From positions 1 to 19,142 of the forward strand of contig JBLHWU010000124.1 of assembly GCA_047629355.1 (NCBI GenBank): DNA of 19,142 nt. The letters are read 5' to 3'. A program made the translations under genes and the position numbers. The stretch's first letter is position 1. The number at the start of each line of letters is the position of its first letter. Origin of the DNA: CAYUNA01 sp047629355 (GTDB lineage: Bacteria > Bacteroidota > Bacteroidia > Chitinophagales > Saprospiraceae). The notes beneath the pieces were generated by a model. The model saw only the letters and a list, made by a program, of their open reading frames with translations, had not been told where the DNA came from and did no database searches. Shown here piece by piece: positions 7,507-16,144 of this stretch.

Positions 7507-7917
7507 TTATCGAATCATCACCCCTTTTTTGCCTAAAAACGGAATGGTCGTAAAATTTTCAGCACGAATACTTCCTTTGACAAATATGTACTTTTTATCG
7601 TACATAAAATCATCAAATTGGAAACTCACCCAGTATTCATTCGTCAATCCAAATAGTTTGGCTTGAATGGGTTCTATTTTATGGATTTGCAATGGACCAA
7701 TTTCTTCAAAAAAATGCCGCAAAGTAGTCGTCTTCATCTGTTCCCCATCTACGTCTCCATAACCGTGCGAATTCACCAGCACATTCTTGATTGCACCTTC
7801 TTTGAAATTAATAATATAGGTCTCCCAAAGTTCTTCATTCACAATGCCGTTCTCTTCTAATGGGACAATGGCAATGGCCATATCTTCTACTTTAAGTTGA
7901 GGAATATCTTTTTTCAT
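7507..7917 (-). CDS. small uncharacterised protein next to lipB
   Basis: A 136-aa soluble protein starting at an ATG with MKKDIPQLKVEDMAIAIVP. It has no signal peptide or membrane segment. It alternates short strands and turns and carries recognisable blocks: ETYIINFKEGAIKNVLVNS, TTTLRHFFEE, NEYWVSFQFDDFMYDKKYIF and NFTTIPFLGKKGVMIR. I have the impression that similar short proteins are widespread in Bacteroidota, sometimes with misleading tRNA-synthetase-like names, but I cannot check this and assign no function. It lies 57 nt after the lipB stop on the same strand, so co-transcription with lipB is likely. Length, codon use and clear ends support a real gene. Confidence 0.78.
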   Translation of the reverse strand: MKKDIPQLKVEDMAIAIVPLEENGIVNEELWETYIINFKEGAIKNVLVNSHGYGDVDGEQMKTTTLRHFFEEIGPLQIHKIEPIQAKLFGLTNEYWVSFQFDDFMYDKKYIFVKGSIRAENFTTIPFLGKKGVMIR

Positions 7918-7974
7918 TGAAACGAAGTTTTTGAGAGGTTACAAAGACATAATTTCTAAGAACCTCGACGTTTT

Positions 7975-8691
7975 TTAAACAAACTCAAAATCAAATAATT
8001 TGGCGAAATGTTTTTTAAGCTTTCCCATAACTTCTTGGATGTCAATAGTCTCTCCTAATTCAACAGCCATTGAGGTTACATCTTTATCCGCTGCCTGGAT
8101 GCCGCAAGGGATGATGTTTCTAAAATATTGCAAGTCCGTATTGACGTTAAAAGCGAATCCGTGCATCGTCACCCAACGACTCAAATGTACGCCAATGGCA
8201 CAAATTTTTCGCTTAGGCAAAATCGCCGTTCCTGGTAACCAAACTCCAGTAAAACCTTTCTCTCGATAACCTTCTAAACCATACTCCGCCATCGTCCGAA
8301 TCACGGCTTCTTCGAGGTAACGCACATATTTATGCACATCGGTAAAAAATTCATCTAAGTCAAAAATCGGATAGCCTACAATCTGTCCAGGCCCATGAAA
8401 AGTAATGTCCCCTCCCCTATTAATTTTATAAAACTCAATGCCTTTTTCCTTCATTTGCTCCTCCGAAAGCAACAAATGTTCTACAGAACCGCTTTTCCCT
8501 AACGTATAGACAGGCGGATGGTCGCAAAATAATAGGTAGTGTTTCTGTTGGAGAAATTCCGGCTGGTCAGGTGTCAATTCCCGATTGTGACGCTTGATAG
8601 CAACGGCCTCATTCAGTCGTTGCTGTTGATAATCCCATGCCTCTTGATATGGAATACTTTGAAGGTCCTGAAAAATGACTTTTGGTTTCAT
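7975..8691 (-). CDS. lipB: octanoyltransferase LipB (lipoate biosynthesis)
   Basis: Transfers octanoyl from acyl carrier protein to lipoyl-domain lysines, the first step of de novo lipoylation of the 2-oxoacid dehydrogenases and the glycine cleavage system. Numbered from the ATG at 8691, the 238-aa protein has the motif RGGDITFHGPGQ (92-103), the catalytic lysine K162 in KRKICAIGV, HGFAFNVNTDL (177-187) and the catalytic cysteine C196 in IIPCGIQ. An upstream TTG at 8715 would add eight residues, but the ATG gives the conventional N-terminus MKPKVIFQDL. A 10-20 residue insert near 33-50 explains why it exceeds the roughly 213 aa of Escherichia coli LipB. lipA is not in this window. A hairpin containing a candidate promoter lies 59 nt upstream. 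Confidence 0.97.
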   Translation of the reverse strand: MKPKVIFQDLQSIPYQEAWDYQQQRLNEAVAIKRHNRELTPDQPEFLQQKHYLLFCDHPPVYTLGKSGSVEHLLLSEEQMKEKGIEFYKINRGGDITFHGPGQIVGYPIFDLDEFFTDVHKYVRYLEEAVIRTMAEYGLEGYREKGFTGVWLPGTAILPKRKICAIGVHLSRWVTMHGFAFNVNTDLQYFRNIIPCGIQAADKDVTSMAVELGETIDIQEVMGKLKKHFAKLFDFEFV

Positions 8692-8749
8692 TTTAAAACG
8701 GTTCGTGGCACGCAATTTATCGCGTATGAATGAATAGCTTTTTGTAAAT

Positions 8750-8822
8750 AGACTTGTTACCCAGATAGAAATAGCGCAAAAATATATTTTCAGATGACTG
8801 TTTCTATATGGGTAACAAGTCT
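8750..8822. repeat. 25-bp inverted repeat enclosing a candidate lipB promoter
   Basis: The arms 8750-8774 and 8798-8822 (outer part AGACTTGTTACCC) pair with two mismatches around a 23-nt centre. That centre, 8775-8797, holds the minus-strand box TATTTTTG. If transcription starts farther upstream (box at 8895-8902), the repeat becomes a leader hairpin of lipB. It could be an operator, a terminator or a small mobile hairpin. Confidence 0.75.
8777..8784 (-). promoter_or_regulatory. candidate -7 box (TATTTTTG) for lipB inside the inverted repeat
   Basis: On the minus strand it reads TATTTTTGCGC, a match to TAnnTTTG, about 85 nt before the lipB ATG. There is no clear -33 box. Confidence 0.35.
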
Positions 8823-8894
8823 AGTATAACTTACTAAAAACTAAACGAGTTGTTGGTTTTACCGTACTGCTCACCCTTTTTTTCAAAAGCAGCT

Positions 8895-8902
8895 CAAAGG
8901 TA
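8895..8902 (-). promoter_or_regulatory. alternative -7 box (TACCTTTG) for lipB
   Basis: On the minus strand it reads TACCTTTGAGC, also a full TAnnTTTG match, about 205 nt before the ATG. Use of this start would place the 8750-8822 hairpin in the leader. The rest of 8823-9045 shows no gene. Confidence 0.35.
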
Positions 8903-9045
8903 CTTTTATTTGTGCAAAAAAAAAATTATGTCTCTATTAAATACATAACGCCATTCCAACTTTAATAAGAGTTGGCAATCCCTTCAAATTAGGCTTTTTT
9001 TTGTAAAAACTGCTTGTCGATTTTATCTTTAAATACCATTTCTAC

Positions 9046-9875
9046 ATGATTCGTTTTATCGTCAGCCTCGCTATTTTAATTAATTTTGCAACCACTTACG
9101 TTGCCCAAACTGCACCTGACTTTACCTTTACGGACATCAATGGTACTATCCATAATTTACAACATGCACTTGACCAAGATTACATCGTTTTAGTATAATT
9201 TTTCTTCGCAGACTGTGGTCCGTGTATCACTGCCGCTACCGAATCACAAGACATTTGCGAAGATTATACCGATAAAAATATACTTATCTGAGCAATTAGT
9301 GATATTGATGACAATGAACGAATTTTACAATTTCACGAAGATATGGGACTCGATTTTGTCGGCGGTGGCATCAATAGTAGTGGTTACGATATTATAAATT
9401 TGTTTACTCAAACCAATGACTTTATCGCTTACCCAACGGTCTCTATTATTTGCCCTGATGGCGATTTAACTTGGGATATTTATCCGTACTCTTTAGACCG
9501 CACCTGAATGGCGGACGGCGATTGAAAAATGTGGTGTAAAAGACATTGCATCTTACGAACCATTTGGCAATATCACCACAGATGTGAGTCAATTTTCAAC
9601 TCCAAAAACAGACATTCAAATAAGCCCTAATCCAGCAAGTGATTTTATTAATGTAAAATTGACAGCAGAAGATAATGCTGCGACCATAGAAATTACGATT
9701 CATACTGCAATGGGCCAGTTTTTGAAAAAAATCATTCAAAATCCAATTAAGAGTAGTCGCTCAGAAATAACGATTCCAGATTCCAACTGGCGATCTGGCG
9801 AATGGTGTTTATTATTTACAGGTTAAAAAAGATGGAGAATCCGCTAAAGTTTCCCGATTCATTATCAATCAATAA
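9046..9875 (+). pseudogene. decayed thioredoxin-like protein with type IX secretion sorting domain
   Basis: Conceptually about 276 codons from the ATG at 9046. A signal peptide (MIRFIVSLAILINFATTYVA) leads into a redoxin fold beginning QTAPDFTFTDINGTIHNLQ, with a CxxC motif FFADCGPC (Cys codons 57 and 60). It ends in a sorting domain: ISPNPASDFINVKL, then GVYYLQVKKDGESAKVSRF, then IINQ and TAA at 9873. Four lesions break it: TAA at 9196, TGA at 9289, a +1 shift near 9502-9505 (TGA at 9505; reading resumes as PEWRTAIEKCGVKD), and another shift near 9800-9810. When intact it would have been an exported disulfide-active or TlpA-like protein passed to the type IX system. Its end is 1 nt from the stop of the convergent methyltransferase gene. 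Confidence 0.9.
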
Positions 9876-9876
9876 C

Positions 9877-11100
9877 CTAATCCATTTGATAATAAATCGC
9901 CTTCAAATATGCCCCTTCCTTAAACCCAATCGGATGGTCAATATCGTGAAAATGTCGCTCCATTTCTTGAAATTTACGTCCAGACTGCCGTAAAACTTGT
10001 TCATTTAAAGCAAAAAATTCATCCGAAGTCACTCGACTCGAACAGGATGCCAATAACAGAATTCCGTTCCTCGCCACAATTTTTAAGGACATTTTCGCCA
10101 AACGCATATAGCTATCCATTGCCTTTTCCCGTTCACTTTCTCGCTTCGCAAACGATGGTGGGTCAACGATAATTAAATCAAACGTTTTGCCTTCTTGATA
10201 CAATTGTTCCAAGCCTTTGAACGCGTCAATTGCCATCGTTTGGTGATTGGCTTTTAAGTCGTTGAGCGCGACATTTTTTTCGGACATTTTCAAAGCTTTC
10301 GCGCTGATGTCGAGGCTGGTCACCTCGGTTGCACCGCCTGCAAGTGCATGAACAGAGAAGCCTCCTGCATAGGCAAAAATATCGAGTACGGTCTTTCCTT
10401 TCGCCAACTCCCCTACTCTTTTTCGATTGTGTCGATGGTCAAGAAAATAGCCTGTTTTATGCCCATGAATGACGTTAGCCGTAAAGCGCAAACCGTATTC
10501 CCGAAAAATGACTTCTTCGTTTTCTAAATCACCGTGTAGCAACATTCCATCACTCAAGCCATATAAGGCTTCGGGCATTTTTTGCAAAGAACGGGCAAGA
10601 CGCAAAACCAATGTTTTACAATTTGAAATATCTAATAAAACGGGCAGCATCATTTTTAAATAAGGGAACCAAATCGTCGAGTATAATTTAATGACTAAAA
10701 CATTGTCATAGACGTCAGCAATGAAGCCTGGCAACCCATCATTCTCCCCATAAATAAACCGATAACTGTTCGTATCTGTTTTTAAAAGTTTAAATCGTTT
10801 GGCAAAAGCGGTTTCGATTTTTTCTTGAAACCAAGCCGTGTCAATATTCGCTGCTTTCTCCGTTTGTAAAATTTTAATCCGAATGGGCGAATGTGGGTCG
10901 AATAGACCAATGGCTAAAAATTTATTACGCCGTTGGTCAAAAATGATGGCTAAATCTCCAGCATTTCCTTCTTTATTTTGCTTGATAATGCCTGACTCAA
11001 AAATCCACGGGTGCCCGTGTCGCACAGCTTTTTGGGCGGCGGGTTTGAGTTTGATGGCGAGTTTTTGAGGGATGATTTGTGGTAGTTTTTTTAGCAGCAT
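9877..11100 (-). CDS. rlmI: class I rRNA methyltransferase, RlmI type (23S rRNA m5C)
   Basis: SAM-dependent RNA methyltransferase of 407 aa, close to the 396 aa of Escherichia coli RlmI, which methylates C1962 of 23S rRNA. The N-terminus is a PUA-like RNA-binding domain (about 13-85) with HPWIFESGI and GLFDPHSPIRIKIL. A central domain follows (about 90-210) with FIYGENDGLPGFIADVYD. The Rossmann domain has SAM motif I at VLDIFAYAGGFS (about 237-248), the acidic residue of motif II at LDIS, motif IV at IIVDPPSFAK (about 308-317), and the candidate catalytic cysteine in LLLASCSSRV (about 345-354). The ATG at 11100 gives the normal N-terminus. It is a single gene. The exact target base is inferred from the family, not seen. 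Confidence 0.9.
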   Translation of the reverse strand: MLLKKLPQIIPQKLAIKLKPAAQKAVRHGHPWIFESGIIKQNKEGNAGDLAIIFDQRRNKFLAIGLFDPHSPIRIKILQTEKAANIDTAWFQEKIETAFAKRFKLLKTDTNSYRFIYGENDGLPGFIADVYDNVLVIKLYSTIWFPYLKMMLPVLLDISNCKTLVLRLARSLQKMPEALYGLSDGMLLHGDLENEEVIFREYGLRFTANVIHGHKTGYFLDHRHNRKRVGELAKGKTVLDIFAYAGGFSVHALAGGATEVTSLDISAKALKMSEKNVALNDLKANHQTMAIDAFKGLEQLYQEGKTFDLIIVDPPSFAKRESEREKAMDSYMRLAKMSLKIVARNGILLLASCSSRVTSDEFFALNEQVLRQSGRKFQEMERHFHDIDHPIGFKEGAYLKAIYYQMD

Positions 11101-11519
11101 ATTATAAAAATATATTCAGATACTTGGAGAAGCGTTTAAACTAAGTTGATTCATAAGTTTTTGTAGGGAAATTCCTTCCGTAGATATTTTGGTAAAATTT
11201 GAGCTTTTAACATAATTTCCTATTTTTGAAATTGTTGTTAGGAATTCAAAGGTAGCATTTTTTATAAAACGCGGCTTTATATGTGCGGAAAAGGTTGGTA
11301 AATTGGAAAGCTTCCCGCAGTTGGAAAAAGGTCAATGGCGGTGAGTTGGCTGCATCATTTTTTAGGGGAGAAATTCTTAAGCAAATATATTTTTTCAAAT
11401 TGAATTTTTTATCTATTCTTGCAAAGAATATTTTCCCTAAAAAAACTTATGTCACGAATACTCTATTTTAAGTAACGCGTAGTAATTAAGTTAGTTGTGA
11501 AACAATAAACTACACAAAA
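11101..11519. other. intergenic region without a supported gene
   Basis: About 420 nt between two minus-strand genes. I see no credible ORF. A G-rich stretch at 11285-11350 repeats the word GTTGG(T/A)A (GGTTGGTAAATTGGAAAG, then AGTTGGAAAAAGG) and looks like a degenerate word repeat. The rest is AT-rich and should hold the promoter of the rRNA methyltransferase gene, which I could not pin down. Confidence 0.5.
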
Positions 11520-11550
11520 AAAGCCTTATTGTCTTATACAATAAAGCTTT
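11520..11550 (-). terminator. terminator downstream of dnaE
   Basis: A 13-bp stem (11520-11532 with 11538-11550; one mismatch) with loop CTTAT, with A-runs before and T-runs after. It lies 22 nt past the dnaE stop codon and can act in both directions. Confidence 0.75.
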
Positions 11551-11571
11551 TAAATTTTATTTCAAAAAATT

Positions 11572-14500
11572 TTAAACCACACTAAAATCAATCCCCATCC
11601 TATCCAACATCGTACAAAATCCATTCACCGCATTGATTTTTCTTTTCGTAGAGATGAACGCCAAACTCGTACGGTTCATCTTGTCCAAGAACACAATTTT
11701 TAAAGTATGTTTCCCTTTGTGTTCCTCACACATTTTATCAAAAGTGTCCATAAAATAAGGTGTAATCGCTTCCAACGGCAACTTGATGGTAATGCAAGAA
11801 GTTTTCTCTTCACCGACAGTTTCCAATAACGAAACGGCTTTTAATCGAAACGAATATTCCTCGCCGCCCCAACGCTTTTCCATCTTCCCTTCCATGTGCA
11901 AAACCTGCCCAACTTCCAGAAAATTTTTGAAATTTTGATAATCATCACTGAATAGCGCAAACTCCAAAGACCCATTAAAATCCTGTACCGTAAAACGTCC
12001 CCAACCCGTTCCTTTTTTACTAATTCGGTGCTGTGCTTCCACGACAATTCCTGCGAGTTTGAGCATCTGCCCGTCACGGCGGTCTTCTACTTTTTCCAAT
12101 GGACAATTGGTATGCGCGCCAAGTTCCACTTTATAATCATCCAATGGGTGTCCACTGATGTAGATTCCGGTTACTTCCTTCTCTAAAGTCAATTTCTCAA
12201 TCAATGCCCACGGCTCACATTCCGGAATGGTCGGCTCAGGAATCATCGCATCTTCACTATCGCCAAACAACGAATTGGAGGCTTGTGCCAACTGCAATTG
12301 ATACGCATTTCCATACTTCAAAGCATGCTCAATCAATGACCCATATTTTTCGGACGGATGGAAATATTGCCGTCGGTGCATTCCTTCAAAACTATCCAAA
12401 CCACCGCCGTACGCCAGGCTTTCCATCGCTTTTTTATTAACAGAGGACAGATTCAAACGACGCATCATATCCCACAAACCTGTGAATCTTCCTTTCTTTC
12501 GCTCTTCCATTATCTCCTCCACCGGTCCTGCACCAACACCTTTCAATGCCGTCATTCCAAACCGAACTTGTCCAGCTTTGTTGACTGCAAAATTAGCTTG
12601 CGATTCATTCACATCAGGCCCGAGTACGTCCAAACCCATCCGTTTACATTCTCGTAAAAAGAAGGTAACTTTAGAAATATCGCTTTTGTTGTGCGTCAGT
12701 ACCGACGACATGAATTCAGCTGGGTAATGCGCTTTTAAGTAAGCCGTTTGAAAGGCAACGAAGGCATAACAAGTCGAGTGAGATTTGTTAAAGGCGTAGG
12801 ATGCGAAGGCTTCCCAGTCTTTCCAAACCTTTCTTACCACATCTTCTGGGTGTCCATTTGTGTTACAGCCTTCCAAGAAAACTGGCCACATTTTGTCAAC
12901 CAATGCCTTCTTTTTCTTACCCATTGCTTTCCGCAAAGTATCCGCTTGACCTTTAGTAAAGTTGGCTAACTTCTGAGAAAGCAGCATCACTTGCTCTTGG
13001 TAAACCGTAATTCCGTAGGTTTCTTTCAAATATTCTTCCATCTCCGGCAAATCATAAACAACCTCCTCCCGTCCATGTCGTCGATTAACGAAATTCGGAA
13101 TGTACTCCAACGGACCAGGGCGATACAAAGCATTCATGGCAATCAAATCCGAAAATTCCGTCGGTTTCAGTTCCTTCATGTACTTCTGCATCCCCGAACT
13201 CTCATACTGAAATACTCCAACCGTCTCTCCGCGCTGAAACAACTCGTAGGTTTTTTCGTCTTCCAAAGGAACCTCATCAGGGTCAATGTCCACCCCGTGA
13301 TTTTCCTTAATCATCGCACAGGCATCCTTGATAATGGTTAGGGTTTTTAGACCCAAGAAATCCATTTTCAACAAACCTGCATCTTCCGCTACCGAGTTGT
13401 CAAACTGGCTAACCAACATGGTTGAATCCTTTGCCGTGGTAACAGGGACATATTTGGTGATATCATCGGGCGTAATAACGACTCCACAGGCGTGAATCCC
13501 CGTATTTCTAACCGAACCTTCCAACCGTTTCGCGGTCTGAATCATTTGACCGATTTGGTCATTTCCTTCAGCAAGGTCGCGAAATTTATAGGCTAATTCT
13601 TTATCTTCAGAAGTAAGCTTTTCTTTTAATTTTGGATGAATATCACCTGGCGCAAGTACTTTTGCCAAGGAAGCTCCCAAGTTCACAGGGAACGACTTTG
13701 TCACCGCATTCACTTGGTCAAGCGGCACATCCATCACCCGTCCTACGTCTTTGATGGAACTTTTCGCCGCCATCGTACCGTAAGTGATAATCTGCGCAAC
13801 TTGATTTTGTCCGTATTTATCAATTACATAATCAATCACTTTCTCCCGTCCCACATCATCAAAATCAATATCAATATCGGGCATCGACACCCGTTCTGGA
13901 TTCAAGAAACGCTCAAAAAGTAGGTCGTACTTAATCGGGTCAACATTCGTAATTCCAACGCAATATGCTACCGCCGAACCTGCCGCTGAACCCCGTCCTG
14001 GTCCAACTGCGACATTCATTTGTCGTGCTACCGTTGTAAAATCCTGAACAATCAAAAAGTACCCCGGATACCCTGACTTTCGAATAACGTCTAACTCAAA
14101 ATCCAGCCGTTCTTCAATCTCTCGAGTGATTGTACCGTAGCGTTTTTTCGCACCCACGTAAGTCAAATGCCGCAAATAATCATCCTCCGTTTTAAATTCT
14201 GCAGGCTTTGGAAAGGCAGGTAATAATACATCTCGCGCCAACTGAATTGGCTCAACTTTGGACATGATTTCCATCGTATTGTCCAAACTCTGAGGTATAT
14301 CGGCGAAAATTTGTCCCATTTGCGCCTGCGTTTTAAAGTAAAAATCCGTACTCGGAAATTTAAAACGCTTCGTGTCTTCCAACAAACTCCCTGTATTCAC
14401 ACATAACAAAATATCGTGCGGATACCAATCTTCCTCCTCCACATAATGCGAATCATTCGTACAAATTACCTTCACATTATACTTCTTCGCAAACCCCAGT

Positions 14501-15102
14501 AACACTTGATTGATATCCTCCTGACTAATACCCAATCCATCAATATCTTCCAATCCCCGATGTCGCTGCAATTCGATATAATAATCTTCCCCAAACAAAT
14601 CAACCCACCACCTCAATTCCTTCTCTGCCGCCTCCAAGTCACCCCGCATAATCAACTGCGGTACAACGGCACCAATACAGCAACTCGTCGCAATAATTCC
14701 CTCATGGTATTGCAACAAAACCTCCTTATCTATCCGTGGAAATTTAGAATACTTCCCTTCTATAAAACCGAGCGAACACATCTTCGACAAATTCTCATAT
14801 CCCTTCCGATTTTTTGCCAACATTAGTTGGTGATACCGCTTGTCTTTCTCGCCTTTTGCCTTTTTAAATGACTTTTTATGACGGTCTTCCACCATATAAA
14901 ATTCACAACCAATAATGGGCAAAATGTCCCGCTTATTAGCTTCTGCAACAAATTTGAACGCGCCAAACATATTTCCGTGGTCGGTCAGAGCAACTGCACG
15001 TTGACCGTCGGCTTTAGCTTTATCCATCATCACACCGATGTCAGACGCTCCGTCGAGTAGGGAATATTGTGTGTGGCAATGCAGGTGGCAAAAATCTGGC
15101 AT
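11572..15102 (-). CDS. dnaE: DNA polymerase III subunit alpha (DnaE)
   Basis: The catalytic subunit of the replicative polymerase, 1176 aa, a normal DnaE1 length (Escherichia coli 1160). The order of domains is complete. The PHP domain starts at residue 4 (FCHLHCHTQYSLLDG) and keeps TDHGNMFG and its histidines, so it may still bind metal. The palm has GPGRGSAAGS (about 365) and the catalytic aspartates D409 and D411 in MPDIDIDF. The third aspartate is D581 in LLKMDFLGL. The fingers show RPGPLEYIPNFVNRRHG and KAMGKKKK. The C-terminal OB fold (about 990-1070, LAGIVVEAQHRISKKGTGWG) and the tail domain follow. There is no internal stop or frameshift. The ATG at 15102 fits the family start. It forms a unit of its own, with a hairpin array 70 nt upstream and a terminator downstream. 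Confidence 0.99.
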   Translation of the reverse strand: MPDFCHLHCHTQYSLLDGASDIGVMMDKAKADGQRAVALTDHGNMFGAFKFVAEANKRDILPIIGCEFYMVEDRHKKSFKKAKGEKDKRYHQLMLAKNRKGYENLSKMCSLGFIEGKYSKFPRIDKEVLLQYHEGIIATSCCIGAVVPQLIMRGDLEAAEKELRWWVDLFGEDYYIELQRHRGLEDIDGLGISQEDINQVLLGFAKKYNVKVICTNDSHYVEEEDWYPHDILLCVNTGSLLEDTKRFKFPSTDFYFKTQAQMGQIFADIPQSLDNTMEIMSKVEPIQLARDVLLPAFPKPAEFKTEDDYLRHLTYVGAKKRYGTITREIEERLDFELDVIRKSGYPGYFLIVQDFTTVARQMNVAVGPGRGSAAGSAVAYCVGITNVDPIKYDLLFERFLNPERVSMPDIDIDFDDVGREKVIDYVIDKYGQNQVAQIITYGTMAAKSSIKDVGRVMDVPLDQVNAVTKSFPVNLGASLAKVLAPGDIHPKLKEKLTSEDKELAYKFRDLAEGNDQIGQMIQTAKRLEGSVRNTGIHACGVVITPDDITKYVPVTTAKDSTMLVSQFDNSVAEDAGLLKMDFLGLKTLTIIKDACAMIKENHGVDIDPDEVPLEDEKTYELFQRGETVGVFQYESSGMQKYMKELKPTEFSDLIAMNALYRPGPLEYIPNFVNRRHGREEVVYDLPEMEEYLKETYGITVYQEQVMLLSQKLANFTKGQADTLRKAMGKKKKALVDKMWPVFLEGCNTNGHPEDVVRKVWKDWEAFASYAFNKSHSTCYAFVAFQTAYLKAHYPAEFMSSVLTHNKSDISKVTFFLRECKRMGLDVLGPDVNESQANFAVNKAGQVRFGMTALKGVGAGPVEEIMEERKKGRFTGLWDMMRRLNLSSVNKKAMESLAYGGGLDSFEGMHRRQYFHPSEKYGSLIEHALKYGNAYQLQLAQASNSLFGDSEDAMIPEPTIPECEPWALIEKLTLEKEVTGIYISGHPLDDYKVELGAHTNCPLEKVEDRRDGQMLKLAGIVVEAQHRISKKGTGWGRFTVQDFNGSLEFALFSDDYQNFKNFLEVGQVLHMEGKMEKRWGGEEYSFRLKAVSLLETVGEEKTSCITIKLPLEAITPYFMDTFDKMCEEHKGKHTLKIVFLDKMNRTSLAFISTKRKINAVNGFCTMLDRMGIDFSVV

Positions 15103-15171
15103 GTTTAATTATTGAAAAGTAATTCGTCTGGAATTCATCAACTAATATAGCACTTTTTAGAAGAAAACTAT

Positions 15172-15276
15172 TTTTTAACACATAGCTACATAGCGGTTCC
15201 ACATAAAACAGATAGCTTTTAGCTTGCTAAAAGCAGCTATGTGATGAAGCAGCTATTGTGAGCTATGTGTTAAAAA
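15172..15276. repeat. nested hairpin array of CATAGCT words upstream of dnaE
   Basis: A perfect 16-bp outer stem pairs 15172-15187 (TTTTTAACACATAGCT) with 15261-15276. Inside is a perfect 9-bp hairpin GCTTTTAGC / GCTAAAAGC (15215-15223 with 15226-15234, loop TT). The left half carries the word ACATAG(CT) about three times, and the right half carries AGCTATGTG or AGCTATTGTG three times. The whole 105 nt can fold into one long imperfect stem. It lies 70 nt before the dnaE start, so it may be a leader structure of dnaE or an unrelated insertion. Confidence 0.8.
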
Positions 15277-15595
15277 TTACGTCAAGTTTAGCTTTTTCAA
15301 AGCGTACATTATTTTATAAATATCAATTTAAATTACTCAGTTATCGTTTCCAATTAAAATTCAATTGTGTCAATTGACAAAAAAGTTGTTGTCCTCCGTT
15401 TCCTCATTTATTGCTGCTGTGTGATAGGATTCTGGACACAAAATTACATTTTTTTTGGCTATTTGAAAAGAAGAAATTTAGAGATCTTTTCAAAATAAAA
15501 AAAGAAATTTGAAAGGGGTTGAGGGACAAGGAATTAGGAAGCATTTGTTTTGAAAAATTATTTTTTTATTAAAATTTAGAATCATGCATAAGTAA
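15277..15595. other. AT-rich stretch without a gene, upstream of dnaE
   Basis: No ORF of note. On the minus strand 15439-15446 reads TAATTTTGTGTCC, a possible Bacteroidota -7 box, but it is 340 nt from dnaE. A small direct repeat of (T)CAATTG occurs near 15361-15380. Confidence 0.4.
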
Positions 15596-15753
15596 CCACA
15601 GCGTGGCGACCCTCTTGGTAATAATCTTTATGCCTTACATCGAAGCCACAGCATGACAGCACTCTAGTTTTGCCAATAATTTAAGGGAGCCGCTGCGATG
15701 CAGCTTTGACAAGCTAAATAACATTTATTACCAATAGGGTCGCCACGCTGTGG
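15596..15753. repeat. 158-bp element with 29-bp inverted repeats and decayed inner copies
   Basis: The arms 15596-15624 and 15725-15753 are complementary with one mismatch (outer part CCACAGCGTGGCGACC). A diverged copy of the left arm follows at about 15646-15682 (CCACAGCATGACAGCACTCT), and a diverged complement lies at about 15686-15710, containing the perfect hairpin GCTGC-GAT-GCAGC (15692-15704). The order is thus unit, unit', complement of unit', complement of unit. No target duplication or ORF was seen. Confidence 0.8.
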
Positions 15754-15774
15754 CTTTTTATTATGGCTATTTTT

Positions 15775-16010
15775 CTATTTTCCAAAAAAATGCTCACCTA
15801 CCACTCGACTCTCTGTCTGAAATTGGAGAAAATAAACGCCCGTTCCTAAATTAGAAACATCAATTACTTCATTTCCAAAGTTAATATTTTCCACCAAAAT
15901 TATCTGTAAAGTCTACCCTCAAATATCCAACATTTTTTTGCTGTAAAACGGCGTCCATCAATTGTAAATAATCGCTACTTCCAATGGATGCATTTACCTT
16001 GATTTACCAC
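15775..16010 (-). pseudogene. remnant of a type IX secretion C-terminal sorting domain
   Basis: On the minus strand one frame ends LQIILVENINFGNEVIDVS, then NLGTGVYFLQFQTESRVVGE, then HFFGK and TAG at 15775-15777. That is the conserved end of a type IX sorting domain, with the usual VDVSNL-GVYFL-F pattern. Just upstream, another frame reads SSDYLQLMDAVLQQKNVG and YLRVDFTDNFGG, so at least one frameshift separates the parts. No start or catalytic domain remains. The upstream boundary is approximate. Confidence 0.75.
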
Positions 16011-16095
16011 TTTTTGGCTTATAAAAGAGACTGTAATAAATCGAATAAAACCGTGGATGGTATTTTCAAAAATGATTAAATACGAGCGTTTTTAG

Positions 16096-16103
16096 TAATT
16101 TTG
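16096..16103 (+). promoter_or_regulatory. candidate -7 box (TAATTTTG) before the GH3 fragment
   Basis: TAATTTTGTGGAC matches TAnnTTTG and lies 42 nt before the TTG at 16145. The -33 region is not convincing. Confidence 0.4.
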
Positions 16104-16144
16104 TGGACAGCTTTAGAAACTATTTTAAATAAAAAAATCAGCAC

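Noticed and set aside
9196..9291. In-frame TAA and TGA in the thioredoxin-like gene as possible recoding
   Set aside because: The TGA is not at a cysteine or selenocysteine position and two frameshifts follow, so plain decay is the simpler reading.
11283..11471. 62-codon plus-strand ORF between the rRNA methyltransferase and dnaE
   Set aside because: Begins in a degenerate GTTGGAA word repeat and has low-complexity composition; no sign of selection.
12991..13341. Long plus-strand ORFs inside dnaE
   Set aside because: Shadow frames of a complete, well-conserved gene on the other strand.
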